Below, one piece after another: positions 35,371 to 44,574 of a stretch of 64,000 bases of DNA. Both the position numbers and the translations under genes were made by a program. The notes under the pieces were generated by a model. That model worked only from the letters and a program-made list of their open reading frames with translations, was not told the origin of the DNA and made no database searches. Source of the stretch: Myxococcales bacterium (GTDB lineage: Bacteria > Myxococcota_A > Polyangia > Polyangiales > GCA-016699535). The stretch's first letter is position 1. Each line of letters begins with the position of its first letter. The stretch is from assembly GCA_016699535.1 (NCBI GenBank), contig CP064980.1, positions 1,744,001-1,808,000 on the forward strand, written 5' to 3'.

Positions 35371-36621
35371 TCAGGCTATGTAGCGTGTGGGAGTCTTTGG
35401 GTTGTTGCTAGTCGGTATGTTGTCAGTGACGCGAAGTTTGCCTTTCGTAAGGAGGTATTCAACATGAGCACCGGCTTCCTCGATGGCCAGTAAACGTCCG
35501 TAATGCTCGCTCTGTCCAAAAAGAGCCTGGCTGATTTCATCGATTGTTTTGCTTTCAGAGCAAATTTCTAAGACTTGTGCTAGGCGTTTGTTGTGAAAGG
35601 CGCGAATTTCATCGATGCGTTTACTCAAGTCCAAAATTGGAGCTTCATGCCCGCCAAGGGCAAGACGAACGCCCTCGAGTTTTTGAACCTTATCGAGAGA
35701 AGCAAAGTAATGATCCAGTCCTGCATATTCAGTGATGCTTTGCGGAAACTGATGCGGCGTAATGCGGTCTAAAATATGATCGCTTGTAAGCAAAATGTCG
35801 CCCACTTGCAGGCAAATAAGTCCCGGGCAGTGTCCAGGCACATGAATCACTCCGAAGTCGCTTGCAATTGCATCGCCATCACAAAGCGAGACATCGACAC
35901 GCTGTGAATCAAACCATTGTTTAGAGGCTTCGTACATGGAGAGCAATTCAATACGTCTTGCATCTTCGATGCCGGATTGTATCAAATAACCATCAAGTGC
36001 CTTGATCACTTCACTGACTCGCTGCTTGAAATGTGTAATGACCCGGGCATCGAGCTTGTGAACACATATCTTTGCGTTACAGCGCTTGCTCAAATGTTGC
36101 AGACCCCCGAAATGATCGATGTGGGCATGGCTTACGACAAGGTGGCTAAGCATGTCGAAGCGAATGTCTTCGTCAAAGATTTCTCTTAGCACAGCAAAGG
36201 CTAGGTCAAGATCACGGACGGATGCTTCAGATCCGGAGCCGACGTCGAAAAGCATGCGTGTCGGCCCATCGATGATAAGCATGACGTTGTTGATAAGAGT
36301 TGGAAAACTTTCAATACGCAGTTGGTATAGTTTTGCCCCTGGTTTTGGAAAAAAACGCCTAACTCCTATGCATCCGTATTTTTGGATGTAGGCATTTTGC
36401 TGTGAAGAGTCTTGAATGGCTAACTTGAGTTGGCTCAAGCGCGCGGTAAAACCAAGTTCTGGACGTGTGCTGAGCAGTGCTTCAAGTTCGTTGATGCTTT
36501 CGGTTGGTTGCAGATGAGGGCCGTGACTTGATCGCAGTTTATCCGAGAGAAATGCTGCTTCTGCATGATAAAAAAGAGTGTCTGTCTGCTGAAGCAGACG
36601 TGAAGAGATTCGTTTCATCAA
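35371..36621 (-). CDS. Metallo-beta-lactamase-fold hydrolase (LACTB2/glyoxalase II-like)
   Basis: The 416-residue protein has an N-terminal helical region of about 100 residues and then an MBL core: LFDVGSGSE, the zinc motif HAHIDHFGG, IHVPGHCPGLI, LLTSDHIL and GGHEAP. A C-terminal winged-helix-like end follows (IDEISQALFG, AHVEYLLTKGKLRV), a layout found in LACTB2-type hydrolases. The substrate is unknown. Its start overlaps the stop of the upstream SDR gene, so they form an operon. Confidence 0.85.
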   Translation of the reverse strand: MMKRISSRLLQQTDTLFYHAEAAFLSDKLRSSHGPHLQPTESINELEALLSTRPELGFTARLSQLKLAIQDSSQQNAYIQKYGCIGVRRFFPKPGAKLYQLRIESFPTLINNVMLIIDGPTRMLFDVGSGSEASVRDLDLAFAVLREIFDEDIRFDMLSHLVVSHAHIDHFGGLQHLSKRCNAKICVHKLDARVITHFKQRVSEVIKALDGYLIQSGIEDARRIELLSMYEASKQWFDSQRVDVSLCDGDAIASDFGVIHVPGHCPGLICLQVGDILLTSDHILDRITPHQFPQSITEYAGLDHYFASLDKVQKLEGVRLALGGHEAPILDLSKRIDEIRAFHNKRLAQVLEICSESKTIDEISQALFGQSEHYGRLLAIEEAGAHVEYLLTKGKLRVTDNIPTSNNPKTPTRYIA

Positions 36622-37406
36622 TCGCTCCGTCTTTTCTTGATAAAGCGGTCATACCAAGACAAGGGCAGGATGGTAAGTAAGCGCATGGCCCAGACCATGG
36701 GCGTGGGAAACGCCACTAGAGCTTTCTTGCTTGCGATGCCCTTGATGATAATGCGGCTGGCTTGGCCTGCATCCATGACAAAAGGCATTTTGAACGTGTT
36801 GCCTTCGGTCATGGGTGTTTGGATGAAGCCAGGTCGGACCTCAGTGATAAAGACGCTGCTGCCGCGCAAATCCACTCGCAGTGATTCAAGGAAGCGACTC
36901 AAAAAAGCTTTGGACGCGCTGTAAGATGCTGCAAGTGGTAAGCCCTTGTATTGAGCTAAGCTTGAGATGCCAACGATGTGGCCTTGTTTTCGAGCAGTCA
37001 TGCGGGGCAATAGTGCGACAATGCTTGCTGTCGCGCCTCGGACATTGACATCAATCGTGGCGCTCACTTTGTCCCATTGCAACTGTGCTGGCGAACAGCG
37101 CTCGCTTATTCCAGCATTTGCAATCAGTAAATCAATGCCGCCGAGTTCTTCATCGACTTGCTGGAGTATTTTTGCAACCTGTTCTGCTTTGGAGACATCA
37201 AGAGTCAATACTTTGGCTTGGCCGCCTTCCTCGTGAATCTGCTTTTGAAGTTGTTGCAGTGCTTGAAGGTTTCTAGCAGCGAGAACAACGAAGATGCCAC
37301 TGCGGGCAAGATCAAGTGCGAGTGCTTTTCCGATGCCGCTTGATGCGCCGGTAATCAGGGCTTTTCGGTAAGGGAGGGTACTTGAGCGATGTGACAGATT
37401 TGGCAT
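36618..37406 (-). CDS. Short-chain dehydrogenase/reductase
   Basis: The 262-residue SDR has the nucleotide-binding TGASSGIGKA motif, LIANAG, and the active-site pair YSASKAF (Tyr and Lys) after a conserved Ser (GISSLAQ). A hydrophobic C-terminal segment ends in basic residues (RFIKKRRSD), as in membrane-associated SDRs acting on lipids. It is coupled to the MBL hydrolase gene. The two palindromes at 37425-37470 sit in its upstream region. Confidence 0.88.
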   Translation of the reverse strand: MPNLSHRSSTLPYRKALITGASSGIGKALALDLARSGIFVVLAARNLQALQQLQKQIHEEGGQAKVLTLDVSKAEQVAKILQQVDEELGGIDLLIANAGISERCSPAQLQWDKVSATIDVNVRGATASIVALLPRMTARKQGHIVGISSLAQYKGLPLAASYSASKAFLSRFLESLRVDLRGSSVFITEVRPGFIQTPMTEGNTFKMPFVMDAGQASRIIIKGIASKKALVAFPTPMVWAMRLLTILPLSWYDRFIKKRRSD

Positions 37407-37424
37407 GAAAAATGCTTAGAAAAA

Positions 37425-37470
37425 GACAGTTTTGTCTTTTTTGTGGTTAAAAAGATGACATTTTTGTCAT
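37425..37470 (-). terminator. Two tandem hairpins after DUF3501 and before the SDR gene
   Basis: On the minus strand ATGACA-AAAA-TGTCAT is followed by C and five T, and 19 bp on GACA-AAAC-TGTC is followed by five T. Both look like small intrinsic terminators for the DUF3501 gene, and the first overlaps its stop codon. The shared GACA-N4-TGTC core at two sites just upstream of the SDR start could equally be a repeated operator for that operon. Confidence 0.55.
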
Positions 37471-38052
37471 TCCTGAAGCAAGTCGTGACTGAGGGCTTTC
37501 TTGGAGTCGTCGCTTAAGATAGCAGTTTGTGCGTAGTTTGGGTGAGTGACTCGCAACGCAACCTTTGTTTCAGCAGCCGCTAATGCAGATCTGCTTTGCG
37601 GATCGAGACCAAAGCGTAAGTAGTTTACAGCAGGAAGTCTGTCGTCTTCTTCTCCATCTTGTTGTTTGAACGCTGCTTTGTAGCTCCTTTCTCCAATATC
37701 AAGATACACCGAACCAGGGAGTGTTCTAAACCGACTGAGCATCAGAGCGCGTTCATCTTTATCCTCGTATTCAATGTAGAGTGTAGCCTTTAGCTCATTC
37801 GGTCCAGGAACAAGATCGTTGTAGGTGTCAATTTCATGCCGGATGGCATCTTCATTGCGAATGTGCTCGACGCGTAGCATTTCTTGGATTTGAAAAAGCA
37901 TGGTTTGTCGGTTTTCCCAAACCAAACTCATGTGATTTCCTATCAAAAAGTCTTCGGTTTTTCTTCAGCTCGATGACAGAGGAACGCATGTGCTCTCGTG
38001 CGTTTTCATAGCTTTCAAGATCCAAGATGTCAGAACGTTCGATCTTTTTCAT
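37467..38052 (-). CDS. DUF3501 family protein (1-nt frameshift)
   Basis: The first 36 residues (MKKIERSDILDLESYENA, RSSVIELKKNRR) lie in one frame from an ATG at 38052. The remainder (GNHMSLVWENRQTMLFQIQEM, NDLVPGPNELKATLYIEYED) lies in another frame to 37467. Removing one base from the A5 run (plus strand 37945-37949) joins them as KKNRRLLIGNHMSLVWEN, the usual family start, and gives about 194 residues. DUF3501 has no assigned activity, but its genes recur beside rubrerythrin and Fe-S oxidoreductase genes, as here. Confidence 0.85.
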
Positions 38053-38378
38053 AGTACCCTTTCAAGATAGGTCATTTTGTCGCGGCAGTACGATTTTGCA
38101 AAGCCGAAACAAACACAAAGGCTTTGATACTTACAGCGTTTTTTTTGATGTAGGATATGCACTTTTTTGATAGCGACGTTTTATGGCCAAATGGCCGAAA
38201 AATTTAAGAACGAAGGCACGTTGACTCTTTCATTTTCTTGCCTCAAGTTGTTATCTAATCAGTAGCACAACGCGTCCTTAGCTTCTTAGCGATGCCGTGT
38301 AAAATGCGCGATCGCTTGATGTACAAGTTGTAAAGCAACCTGCTTGACTTGAAAACACACGCTGATTTTGGAGGCCTT
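38053..38378. other. Divergent gap between DUF3501 and the rubredoxin-like gene
   Basis: This 326-bp gap is AT-rich in its first half, with T8 at about 38134 and a GGCCAAATGGCC palindrome at about 38186. It probably holds two divergent promoters. I see no coding frame or stable RNA. Confidence 0.45.
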
Positions 38379-38573
38379 ATGTGGTGGGAATGTAGCGAAT
38401 GCGGCAAGCGCGTCGAGGGCAATCGGCCAGAGCGCACTTGCAATGAATGTGGTCTTGGTGGCGTATACATGCCAGTTCATGGCTTTGCTAGCCATGCTCC
38501 CGATGCTTTAGGTTTCGCGGAAAGTTGGTTTGATTCGGGCGTAGCCCACAACCAACAATGGAAGCAACCCTAA
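38379..38573 (+). CDS. Small rubredoxin-like/zinc-ribbon protein
   Basis: The start at 38379 has a clear GGAGG site 5 bp upstream and gives 64 residues. Two CxxC-type knuckles (CSECGK and CNECGLGG) form a rubredoxin-like iron or zinc site. The GNRPERTC and GLGGVYMP segments resemble the rubredoxin-like domain of rubrerythrins. Redox partnering with the nearby rubrerythrin and Fe-S protein is inference. It is divergent from DUF3501. Confidence 0.75.
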   Translation: MWWECSECGKRVEGNRPERTCNECGLGGVYMPVHGFASHAPDALGFAESWFDSGVAHNQQWKQP

Positions 38574-38779
38574 CAGCGCACCGTGCTTCGTCGTCTCTGA
38601 AGGGCATTCGAAGTTACGCCGAGCTCAAGGGGAGTTACGATCGCTAAGCGATCATTTCATGCTGCTTGGAAATAACTTGGAGCTTCTCCGATGAACTCAG
38701 TTGTGCTTAGGATCCTACAGAAAGCGACGGTAGAATAAGGGCATCGATCAGGTTTTCTAGTAGACGGTTTTTCAGAATC

Positions 38780-40096
38780 TCAGTTGTGAGGGTCGGGCAA
38801 GCCGTAGGCGTAGTTGAGTAGTTCAACAGGATGATGGATTTTGGTGCCAAGTTCTTTTTCGAGCCGTAGTGCTGAAAGCGGGCAGTCTGTAGCAACAAAG
38901 TTTGGGCTCGCAATTTGGCCGAGCTCTCTGATGAGTTTTTGTGCGTATTGTAAGCCAAGCTCGTAGTACTGGGCTTTCATTCCCCATGTGCCGTCGACGG
39001 CAGAGCATTGCTCAACGGAAATGAACTCTGTGAGCTCGATGGCTTCAAGAACTTGCATCGCAGGGCTTCCGATTTTTTGGGCCCGCAAGTGGCAGGAGGC
39101 ATGATAGGCCACGGTGCCCAGCGTGTGTTTGAACTCTTTGTTTAATGTTTTTTCACGTAAGCGCAGTCGTAAAAATTCCATAAGATCAAGCGTATGTGTT
39201 GCGACTAGGGTTGCTTCGGGACTGTGATCGAGGAGTTCGGGGTACTCCTTTTTTAGCATGTAGCTACAGGTTGGACCTGGAACGACGATCTGTACGCCTT
39301 GCTTTGCCCATGGCAAGAAAGCCTCAACGTTTTTTGTTGCCTTGGCAATTGCGGCTTTGGTATCTCCGCCGTCAAGGTTCGGCATGCCGCAGCACTGCTG
39401 CTCCAGTGGTACAACGACTTCATAACCATTGTGTTCAAGCACCTGTGTGGCTGCTATGGCAGCTGCTGTCATATTGTAACTCGCGGTGCAGGTTGCAAAA
39501 AGTGCAACGCGTTTCTCCGATGATCTTGTTACTTGTGGGCTTCGTTTTTTGTACCAAGTGAAAAAGCTTTCATTGGCAAAAGGCGGCAAATTAAACTGAG
39601 CACTGATGCCTGTGGTTTTTTCTTGGATCTTACGTAAAAGCCGGTTTTTACTTACGAGGTTAGCTACCGGTGCAGTAAGTCCACTTCCAATTTTCCCGAT
39701 GGCTTGGGGTTCTCCAAGCACGGTGTCTTGAACGCTCACTCCTTCGCGTTTAGCGCGAACAGCCTTATGCCTTAGCATCAATCGCGGGAAATCGAGTTGG
39801 AACGCATGTTGATCGTCAGGCGTGTAGGGGCATTTGAAATAACAAAGTTTGCATTGATAGCACAGGTCGTTTACTGCCTTGTAATCATCTGCCGTAAAGG
39901 CTTCGATTTCGCCTTTGTTTTGATCAACATAACCGTCGACACGTTCGAAGAGTTCAGGGAACGCCGGGCAGTAGTGCACGCACATGCGACATCCATGGCA
40001 TACGCTGAAAACGCGCTCGAGCTCCTGGCCAAGATCGATTGGATCCCAATAGCGTTCATCGTTTGGATTAAAAGTTGGGGATGATTTAGGTCGCAT
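38780..40096 (-). CDS. Fe-S oxidoreductase of the GlpC/HdrD type
   Basis: The 438-residue protein has two 4Fe-4S ferredoxin motifs (CHGCRMCVHYC and CYQCKLCYFKC) followed by two CCG-type cysteine-rich domains (QQCCGMPNLDGGD, later CHLRAQKIG with CSAVDGTWG). These are hallmarks of heterodisulfide-reductase subunit D and GlpC relatives that pass electrons between quinone or thiol partners and Fe-S clusters. It lies in a group with rubrerythrin and DUF3501, a set I recall as conserved in proteobacteria and thought to serve peroxide or redox stress. Confidence 0.88.
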   Translation of the reverse strand: MRPKSSPTFNPNDERYWDPIDLGQELERVFSVCHGCRMCVHYCPAFPELFERVDGYVDQNKGEIEAFTADDYKAVNDLCYQCKLCYFKCPYTPDDQHAFQLDFPRLMLRHKAVRAKREGVSVQDTVLGEPQAIGKIGSGLTAPVANLVSKNRLLRKIQEKTTGISAQFNLPPFANESFFTWYKKRSPQVTRSSEKRVALFATCTASYNMTAAAIAATQVLEHNGYEVVVPLEQQCCGMPNLDGGDTKAAIAKATKNVEAFLPWAKQGVQIVVPGPTCSYMLKKEYPELLDHSPEATLVATHTLDLMEFLRLRLREKTLNKEFKHTLGTVAYHASCHLRAQKIGSPAMQVLEAIELTEFISVEQCSAVDGTWGMKAQYYELGLQYAQKLIRELGQIASPNFVATDCPLSALRLEKELGTKIHHPVELLNYAYGLPDPHN

Positions 40097-40246
40097 GGTA
40101 ATTCTCGTTCACGGCATTTTGGTTGCAAGAACTTTTTTAGAGCTCGTCCCGGGCGGAGCTATCGCCTTTTGTCTGCGGCGGGGGGCACAGGAAGCTTGGA
40201 GCAACTTATCGCATTGCACCAAGCGTCTCTGATGTGCTTGCTTGAT

Positions 40247-40666
40247 CTATTTCATGCTATCGAGTGCTTTTTGAAAACGCCCGGCATGTGATTTTTCCGC
40301 TTTGGCCAGTGTTTCAAACCACTCAGCAATATCATCGAAACCTTCTTCGCGTGCAGCCTTAGCCATGGATGGATACATTTCTGTGTATTCGTGGGTTTCT
40401 CCTGCTACGGCTGCCGCAAGGTTTTTTTCAGTGCTGCCTATCGGTTTGCCGGTAGCAGGATCCCCCACTTGCTTGAGAAAGTCGAGATGACCGTGAGCGT
40501 GCCCGGTTTCGCCGTCGGCTGTGTCACGAAACAAACCTGCGATGTCTGGATAGCCTTCAATGTCTGCCATCTTTGAAAAATAAAGGTAGCGGCGATTTGC
40601 TTGAGATTCTCCAGCAAACGCGTCTTTTAGATTTTGTTCAGTTTTAGAGCCTTTTAGTTGAGCCAT
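40247..40666 (-). CDS. Rubrerythrin-type diiron peroxidase
   Basis: The 139-residue protein is a four-helix ferritin-like domain with the diiron ligand motifs FAGESQANRRYLYF, GETGHAHGH, AAVAGETHEYTEMYPSMA and KAEKSHAGRF. It lacks the C-terminal rubredoxin domain of classic rubrerythrin; the separate rubredoxin-like protein at 38379 could supply it. It reduces hydrogen peroxide in the cytoplasm. It precedes the Fe-S oxidoreductase gene on the same strand, 150 bp apart. Confidence 0.92.
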   Translation of the reverse strand: MAQLKGSKTEQNLKDAFAGESQANRRYLYFSKMADIEGYPDIAGLFRDTADGETGHAHGHLDFLKQVGDPATGKPIGSTEKNLAAAVAGETHEYTEMYPSMAKAAREEGFDDIAEWFETLAKAEKSHAGRFQKALDSMK

Positions 40667-40747
40667 GATTCTCCTCGTTGCTTGATGTCGGTAGGTTACC
40701 CTAAAGGACGCTAATTTTTAAGAGACCGTTATGGACCGGCGGCCCGA

Positions 40748-40784
40748 GTCAGCGAAGAGAGGCTTTTGCAGCAAGCTTTGCTGA
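40748..40784. terminator. Hairpin downstream of mlaF
   Basis: GTCAGCGAAG and CTTTGCTGAC pair at 9 of 10 positions around an 17-bp loop. The site lies between the mlaF stop and the rubrerythrin start. There is no T-tract, so its role as a terminator is uncertain. Confidence 0.3.
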
Positions 40785-40859
40785 CTTCTTGCGAAAAAAC
40801 TGAGCTAGTGTTCGTTTGAATAAGGTTCGAGCCAGTTGGCTTGTCTTCGTTTCCACGAG

Positions 40860-41627
40860 CTATGTTGCAGTGGTCCCTTTAATACCAGCGGCTTCAAGAT
40901 AGGTACGTACCACTTCGTGCTTGCTTTCAAGCAAATCTTGTGGACTTCCACTGATTTCGATGGTGCCGTGGTGCAAAACGTTGACCCGATCGGCGATACG
41001 GAGCACGGACTCGATGTCGTGGCTAATGACAAGCGAAGTGATTTTGAAACGGTCTTGCATTTCCAAAACAAGGTCGTCGACTTTGCGTGAAGCGATGGGA
41101 TCGAGCCCCGAAGTTGGCTCATCGTAGATAAGTATTTCGGGTTTCATGATAAGTGCACGAGCAATGGCGGCTCGTTTGGCCATGCCGCCTGAAATTTCCG
41201 CGGGTAGTTTATTTGCAGCATTGGCAATGTTGAGCTCTTCAAGACTGTGCATAACCATGGTGTGAATTTCTTTTTTGCCCAGCTCTTTTTTGTGTTCACG
41301 CAATGGGAAAGCGACGTTGTCGAATACGGACATGGAGTCGAACAGCGCTGACATTTGAAAAACCATGCCAAACTTGTGACGGTGTTTCATAAGAGCATGT
41401 TCGCTTAGATGCGCGATATCGGTGCCGTCAAGGACAATGCTGCCTTTATCGGGTTCTTCTAAGCGGATGACTTGCCGCATGAGTACTGATTTTCCTGAAC
41501 CGGACTGGCCAATAACCATGTTGGTTTGACCGCGAAGGACATCAAAACTTAGTCCTTTGAGAATGCTTTGGCTGCCATAGGACTTTTCAAGGTCTTTGAC
41601 TTGGATGGCTAGCTCGGCCGAACTCAT
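40860..41627 (-). CDS. mlaF: Lipid-transport ABC ATPase (MlaF-like)
   Basis: The 255-residue ATPase starts at 41627 (MSSAELAIQV), where its ATG overlaps the mlaE stop; longer frames add a non-family basic tail. It has Walker A GQSGSGKS, the Q-loop FQMSALFDSM, the MlaF-type signature ISGGMAKRAAIARAL and Walker B ILIYDEP. MlaF powers phospholipid trafficking between the inner and outer membranes. No mlaD gene (MCE domain) lies beside it. Confidence 0.88.
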   Translation of the reverse strand: MSSAELAIQVKDLEKSYGSQSILKGLSFDVLRGQTNMVIGQSGSGKSVLMRQVIRLEEPDKGSIVLDGTDIAHLSEHALMKHRHKFGMVFQMSALFDSMSVFDNVAFPLREHKKELGKKEIHTMVMHSLEELNIANAANKLPAEISGGMAKRAAIARALIMKPEILIYDEPTSGLDPIASRKVDDLVLEMQDRFKITSLVISHDIESVLRIADRVNVLHHGTIEISGSPQDLLESKHEVVRTYLEAAGIKGTTAT

Positions 41628-42400
41628 AGACCAGCGTCTCCGGTAATAAGGCGAGTGATAAAGTAATCGAGAATGAGAACGCCTACCGCGCTGTGTACGA
41701 CTGCACGTGTTGTGGCTTGCCCAACACCAGCTGCGCCACCTTTTGCGTAAAACCCGTGTCGACAAGAAATAAAGGTCAGGGCAAGTCCAAACACGCTGGC
41801 TTTAAGTAGGCCTTGCATAATGTCACGCGTGTCGACAAACCAAGTGATTTTATCGATAAACATACCGGAATCTAGAGCGAGCACGTTGACACATACAAAC
41901 CAGGCACCAAAGGCGCCAACGATGTTAAAGAGCATGGTGAGAAGAGGCACCATTGTAATCTCAGCGAGCACTCTAGGGACGATGAGATACTGCACTGGGT
42001 TGACTGCCATGGTTGTAAGCGCATCAATTTGGTTAGTGACGCGCATCGAGGCAATCTCGGTGCACATGGCGCTGCCTGCGCGCGAAGAGATCATCAGTGC
42101 TGCAAAGACTGGCGCAAGCTCTCGGCTAAGAGCCAAGCCGACCACGGCGCCGGTTTGGTTTTCAGCGCCAAATTGCCGGATGCCATAGACGAACTGAATA
42201 CCAAACACCATGCCAACAAACGCAGCCGTAAGTCCGACTATGAAAATGGACTGAACGCCAACAAATTCCATGGCGCTAAGGAGTTGCGAGACACGATAAG
42301 GTGGTCTTATGGCTGCCTGAACAGTTTGCCAAAACAATCGAGTGAAGATTCCAATCTCGGTTAGAACTTTTAAGGGTAATTTAGATAGATAATTTAGCAT
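41624..42400 (-). CDS. mlaE: Lipid-transport ABC permease (MlaE-like)
   Basis: The 258-residue integral membrane protein has the MlaE core: GLTAAFVGMVFGIQFVYG, ELAPVFAALMISSRAGSAM, TEIASMRVTNQIDALTTMAV and an APRVLA-like IVPRVLAEITMVPLL. It forms the membrane channel of the Mla transporter together with MlaF, which is coupled downstream. It converges with no gene and lies 125 bp after the phzF-like stop. Confidence 0.88.
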   Translation of the reverse strand: MLNYLSKLPLKVLTEIGIFTRLFWQTVQAAIRPPYRVSQLLSAMEFVGVQSIFIVGLTAAFVGMVFGIQFVYGIRQFGAENQTGAVVGLALSRELAPVFAALMISSRAGSAMCTEIASMRVTNQIDALTTMAVNPVQYLIVPRVLAEITMVPLLTMLFNIVGAFGAWFVCVNVLALDSGMFIDKITWFVDTRDIMQGLLKASVFGLALTFISCRHGFYAKGGAAGVGQATTRAVVHSAVGVLILDYFITRLITGDAGL

Positions 42401-42525
42401 GGTCCAAAAGCAGCTTGTGGGGGACTGTAACGTCTAAAACGCAACATGAAAATGGTAGTGCGCTTAGAGATGCCTGGTCAGATCCAACCACGATTTGCTT
42501 TTACACCTTGCTTGGGAAAAGCGCT

Positions 42526-43319
42526 CTAAGCGAGCAAATCAATGTTCATGATAGTTACCGCATCGCCACCAAGTATCGTGCGAGGACCCTTCCATTGAAC
42601 GTGCACGAAGCCACCACGTCGTGAGGCCTGATAGCCCAATAACTCTGTTTTCCCTAAGCGTTCGCACCAAAAGGTGCGAGTGTGCAATGCGACGATCCGG
42701 TGACCGGATCTTCAGGAACGCCGAATTTAGGCAAGAAAAACCGAGAGACAAAGTCGTAGGGTTTTTCCGGGAATGCTCGTGCTGTGATGACCACGCCGCG
42801 TGTCGGTAGCTGCTCGATGATATGCGTGTCAGGATCAACATTGAGCACTTCGTGTTCGGATGCCAACACGACAAGATAGTCTAGTTCGCTTTTGAGTACT
42901 TGCTGTGGCGCTACTTGCAGAGCGTCAAGCAATCCTTCGGGTGCGCCCATCGTGATGGCGGGTTTGCTTGGAAAATCCATCTCAATACGACCGTTTTTCC
43001 AAGTACAAAAAAGATCGCCGCTTTGAGTGTCGAATGCGATTTGCTGTTTATATGGGACGGTAGCTGTTTCCCAAAGAACATGGGCAGCGGCGAGGGTGGC
43101 GTGACCACAAAGCCCAATCTCTTGGTGGGGGGTGAACCAGCGCAGGCGCCAATTGTTTGGTTGTGGCCAAACAAACGCAGATTCCGAGAGGTTCATCTCA
43201 GAGGCAACGTTTTGCATCCATTGATCGTCTGGGGCCGAATCAAGCACACAGATGGCAGCAGGATTGCCGCGGAACGGTGTTTTGGTAAATGCGTCCACTT
43301 GTGTGATTCGAACGGGCAC
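42526..43319 (-). CDS. PhzF-family isomerase/epimerase (1-nt frameshift)
   Basis: The protein starts QVDAFTKTPFRGNPAAIC with the catalytic Glu in NLSESAFV and GLCGHATLAAAH, and later has FGVPEDPVTGSSHCTLAP, all typical of PhzF. The frame stops at 42654 in mid-domain. Adding one T to the T4 run (plus strand A-run 42669-42672) continues as FWCERLGKTELLGYQASRR, then GGFVHV and ILGGDAVTIM, to a stop at 42526. The joined length of about 264 residues is normal. The substrate is unknown. Confidence 0.85.
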
Positions 43320-43473
43320 GACTTCCTCGATGGCAGCCAGCTAGGCTGTGGATAAATTATGGGCCACTTGCGCTGGTCGTCGAGCCTAGCATGCAAACCG
43401 GTGGTTGGGAGACGGGCCTTGTAAAAAGCTATAAGCACAAAAAATACAGTAAAATCGGAAGAAAGGTCTAGAA

Positions 43474-44574
43474 TTATGAAATTTTATACATCCTTGGAAC
43501 TCTTGACAAAAGTTGAACAAGGATTTCATAGGGGATGGTGTCCGCGAGCTGTGCGACTTCTTCAACACCAAGAAAGGCGTCTTTCTGCTGCCCAAAGATA
43601 ACAACTTCATCTCCAATACTCGCTTCAGGGCATGAGCTAAGGTCCACATTGAGTAAATCCATGGATACCGCTCCCACGATGGGACATCGTTTGCCTTGAA
43701 TGAGCACTTGTCCGCGGTTCGATAGGCGTCGTGGCACTCCATCGCCATAACCGATGCCAATGGTAGCAATGCGGCTGGATGTGTTAGTGACGAAGCTTTG
43801 ATTGTAGCCGACTGCAGAGCCTTTAGGGACTGTCCGTATCGATACGATGCTGCTTACAAGACGCATGGCTGGATGCAGGCCATCGCCAATGCCGTACAGA
43901 GATATTCCTGGCCGGACCAAATCGAAATGAGAATTGTTGTATTTCAACAATGTTTCACTGTTGGCGACATGGCAGAGACTTGGCTCGTATCCATGTTTAC
44001 GAAGGAGCGCTTTGCATTTGATGAAGGAAGCAATTTGTCGCTCCGTTTCTCGTGTGTCGGTCCAAGGCGACGACATATGCGTCATCAATCCTTCTACTTG
44101 AAGATTTTTTAGAGTTTTTAATTTTTCAATAAAAGTTTCGAGTTCTTCTGCGCGTACACCAAGTCGAGCCATGCCCGTATCGACCTTAAGGTGAATCTTC
44201 GTTTTTTGCTGGCTAAGCAAATCAAAACATTGAGCATCGTCCATACGGTAGACCACCGGAGTGAGTTCGTAATCGATCACAGTTTGGTGTGTCTTGCCAT
44301 AAATCCCATTGAGAACAATAATAGGAGTACGGATTCCGTGCTCACGTAGCAGCAGGCCTTCTTCAACAAGAGCCACGCAAAAACCATCGCAAGCCCCTTT
44401 TTCAAGCCATGTTGCAACCTCAAGGATGCCATGGCCATAGGCGTTGGCTTTGATTACGGCATAGACTTTCGCGGGATCCGTTTTGCTCTTGATGTTTTGG
44501 TAGTTTCGCAAAATGCTTTTGAGATCAACTTCGATCCAAGTATCTCTTGCGCTAGTGCTCTGTTCTCTAGTCAT
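43474..44574 (-). CDS. alr: Alanine racemase
   Basis: This PLP enzyme makes D-alanine for peptidoglycan. It has WIEVDLKSILRNYQNIK, the PLP lysine in VIKANAYGHG, LKVDTGMARLG, MTHMSS, RPGISLYGIG and the catalytic Tyr region VGYNQSFV with GDGVPRR. The start at 44574 gives 366 residues; the frame is open further upstream, but that part overlaps the PilZ gene. The ends of the two genes overlap by 8 bp. Confidence 0.95.
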   Translation of the reverse strand: MTREQSTSARDTWIEVDLKSILRNYQNIKSKTDPAKVYAVIKANAYGHGILEVATWLEKGACDGFCVALVEEGLLLREHGIRTPIIVLNGIYGKTHQTVIDYELTPVVYRMDDAQCFDLLSQQKTKIHLKVDTGMARLGVRAEELETFIEKLKTLKNLQVEGLMTHMSSPWTDTRETERQIASFIKCKALLRKHGYEPSLCHVANSETLLKYNNSHFDLVRPGISLYGIGDGLHPAMRLVSSIVSIRTVPKGSAVGYNQSFVTNTSSRIATIGIGYGDGVPRRLSNRGQVLIQGKRCPIVGAVSMDLLNVDLSSCPEASIGDEVVIFGQQKDAFLGVEEVAQLADTIPYEILVQLLSRVPRMYKIS

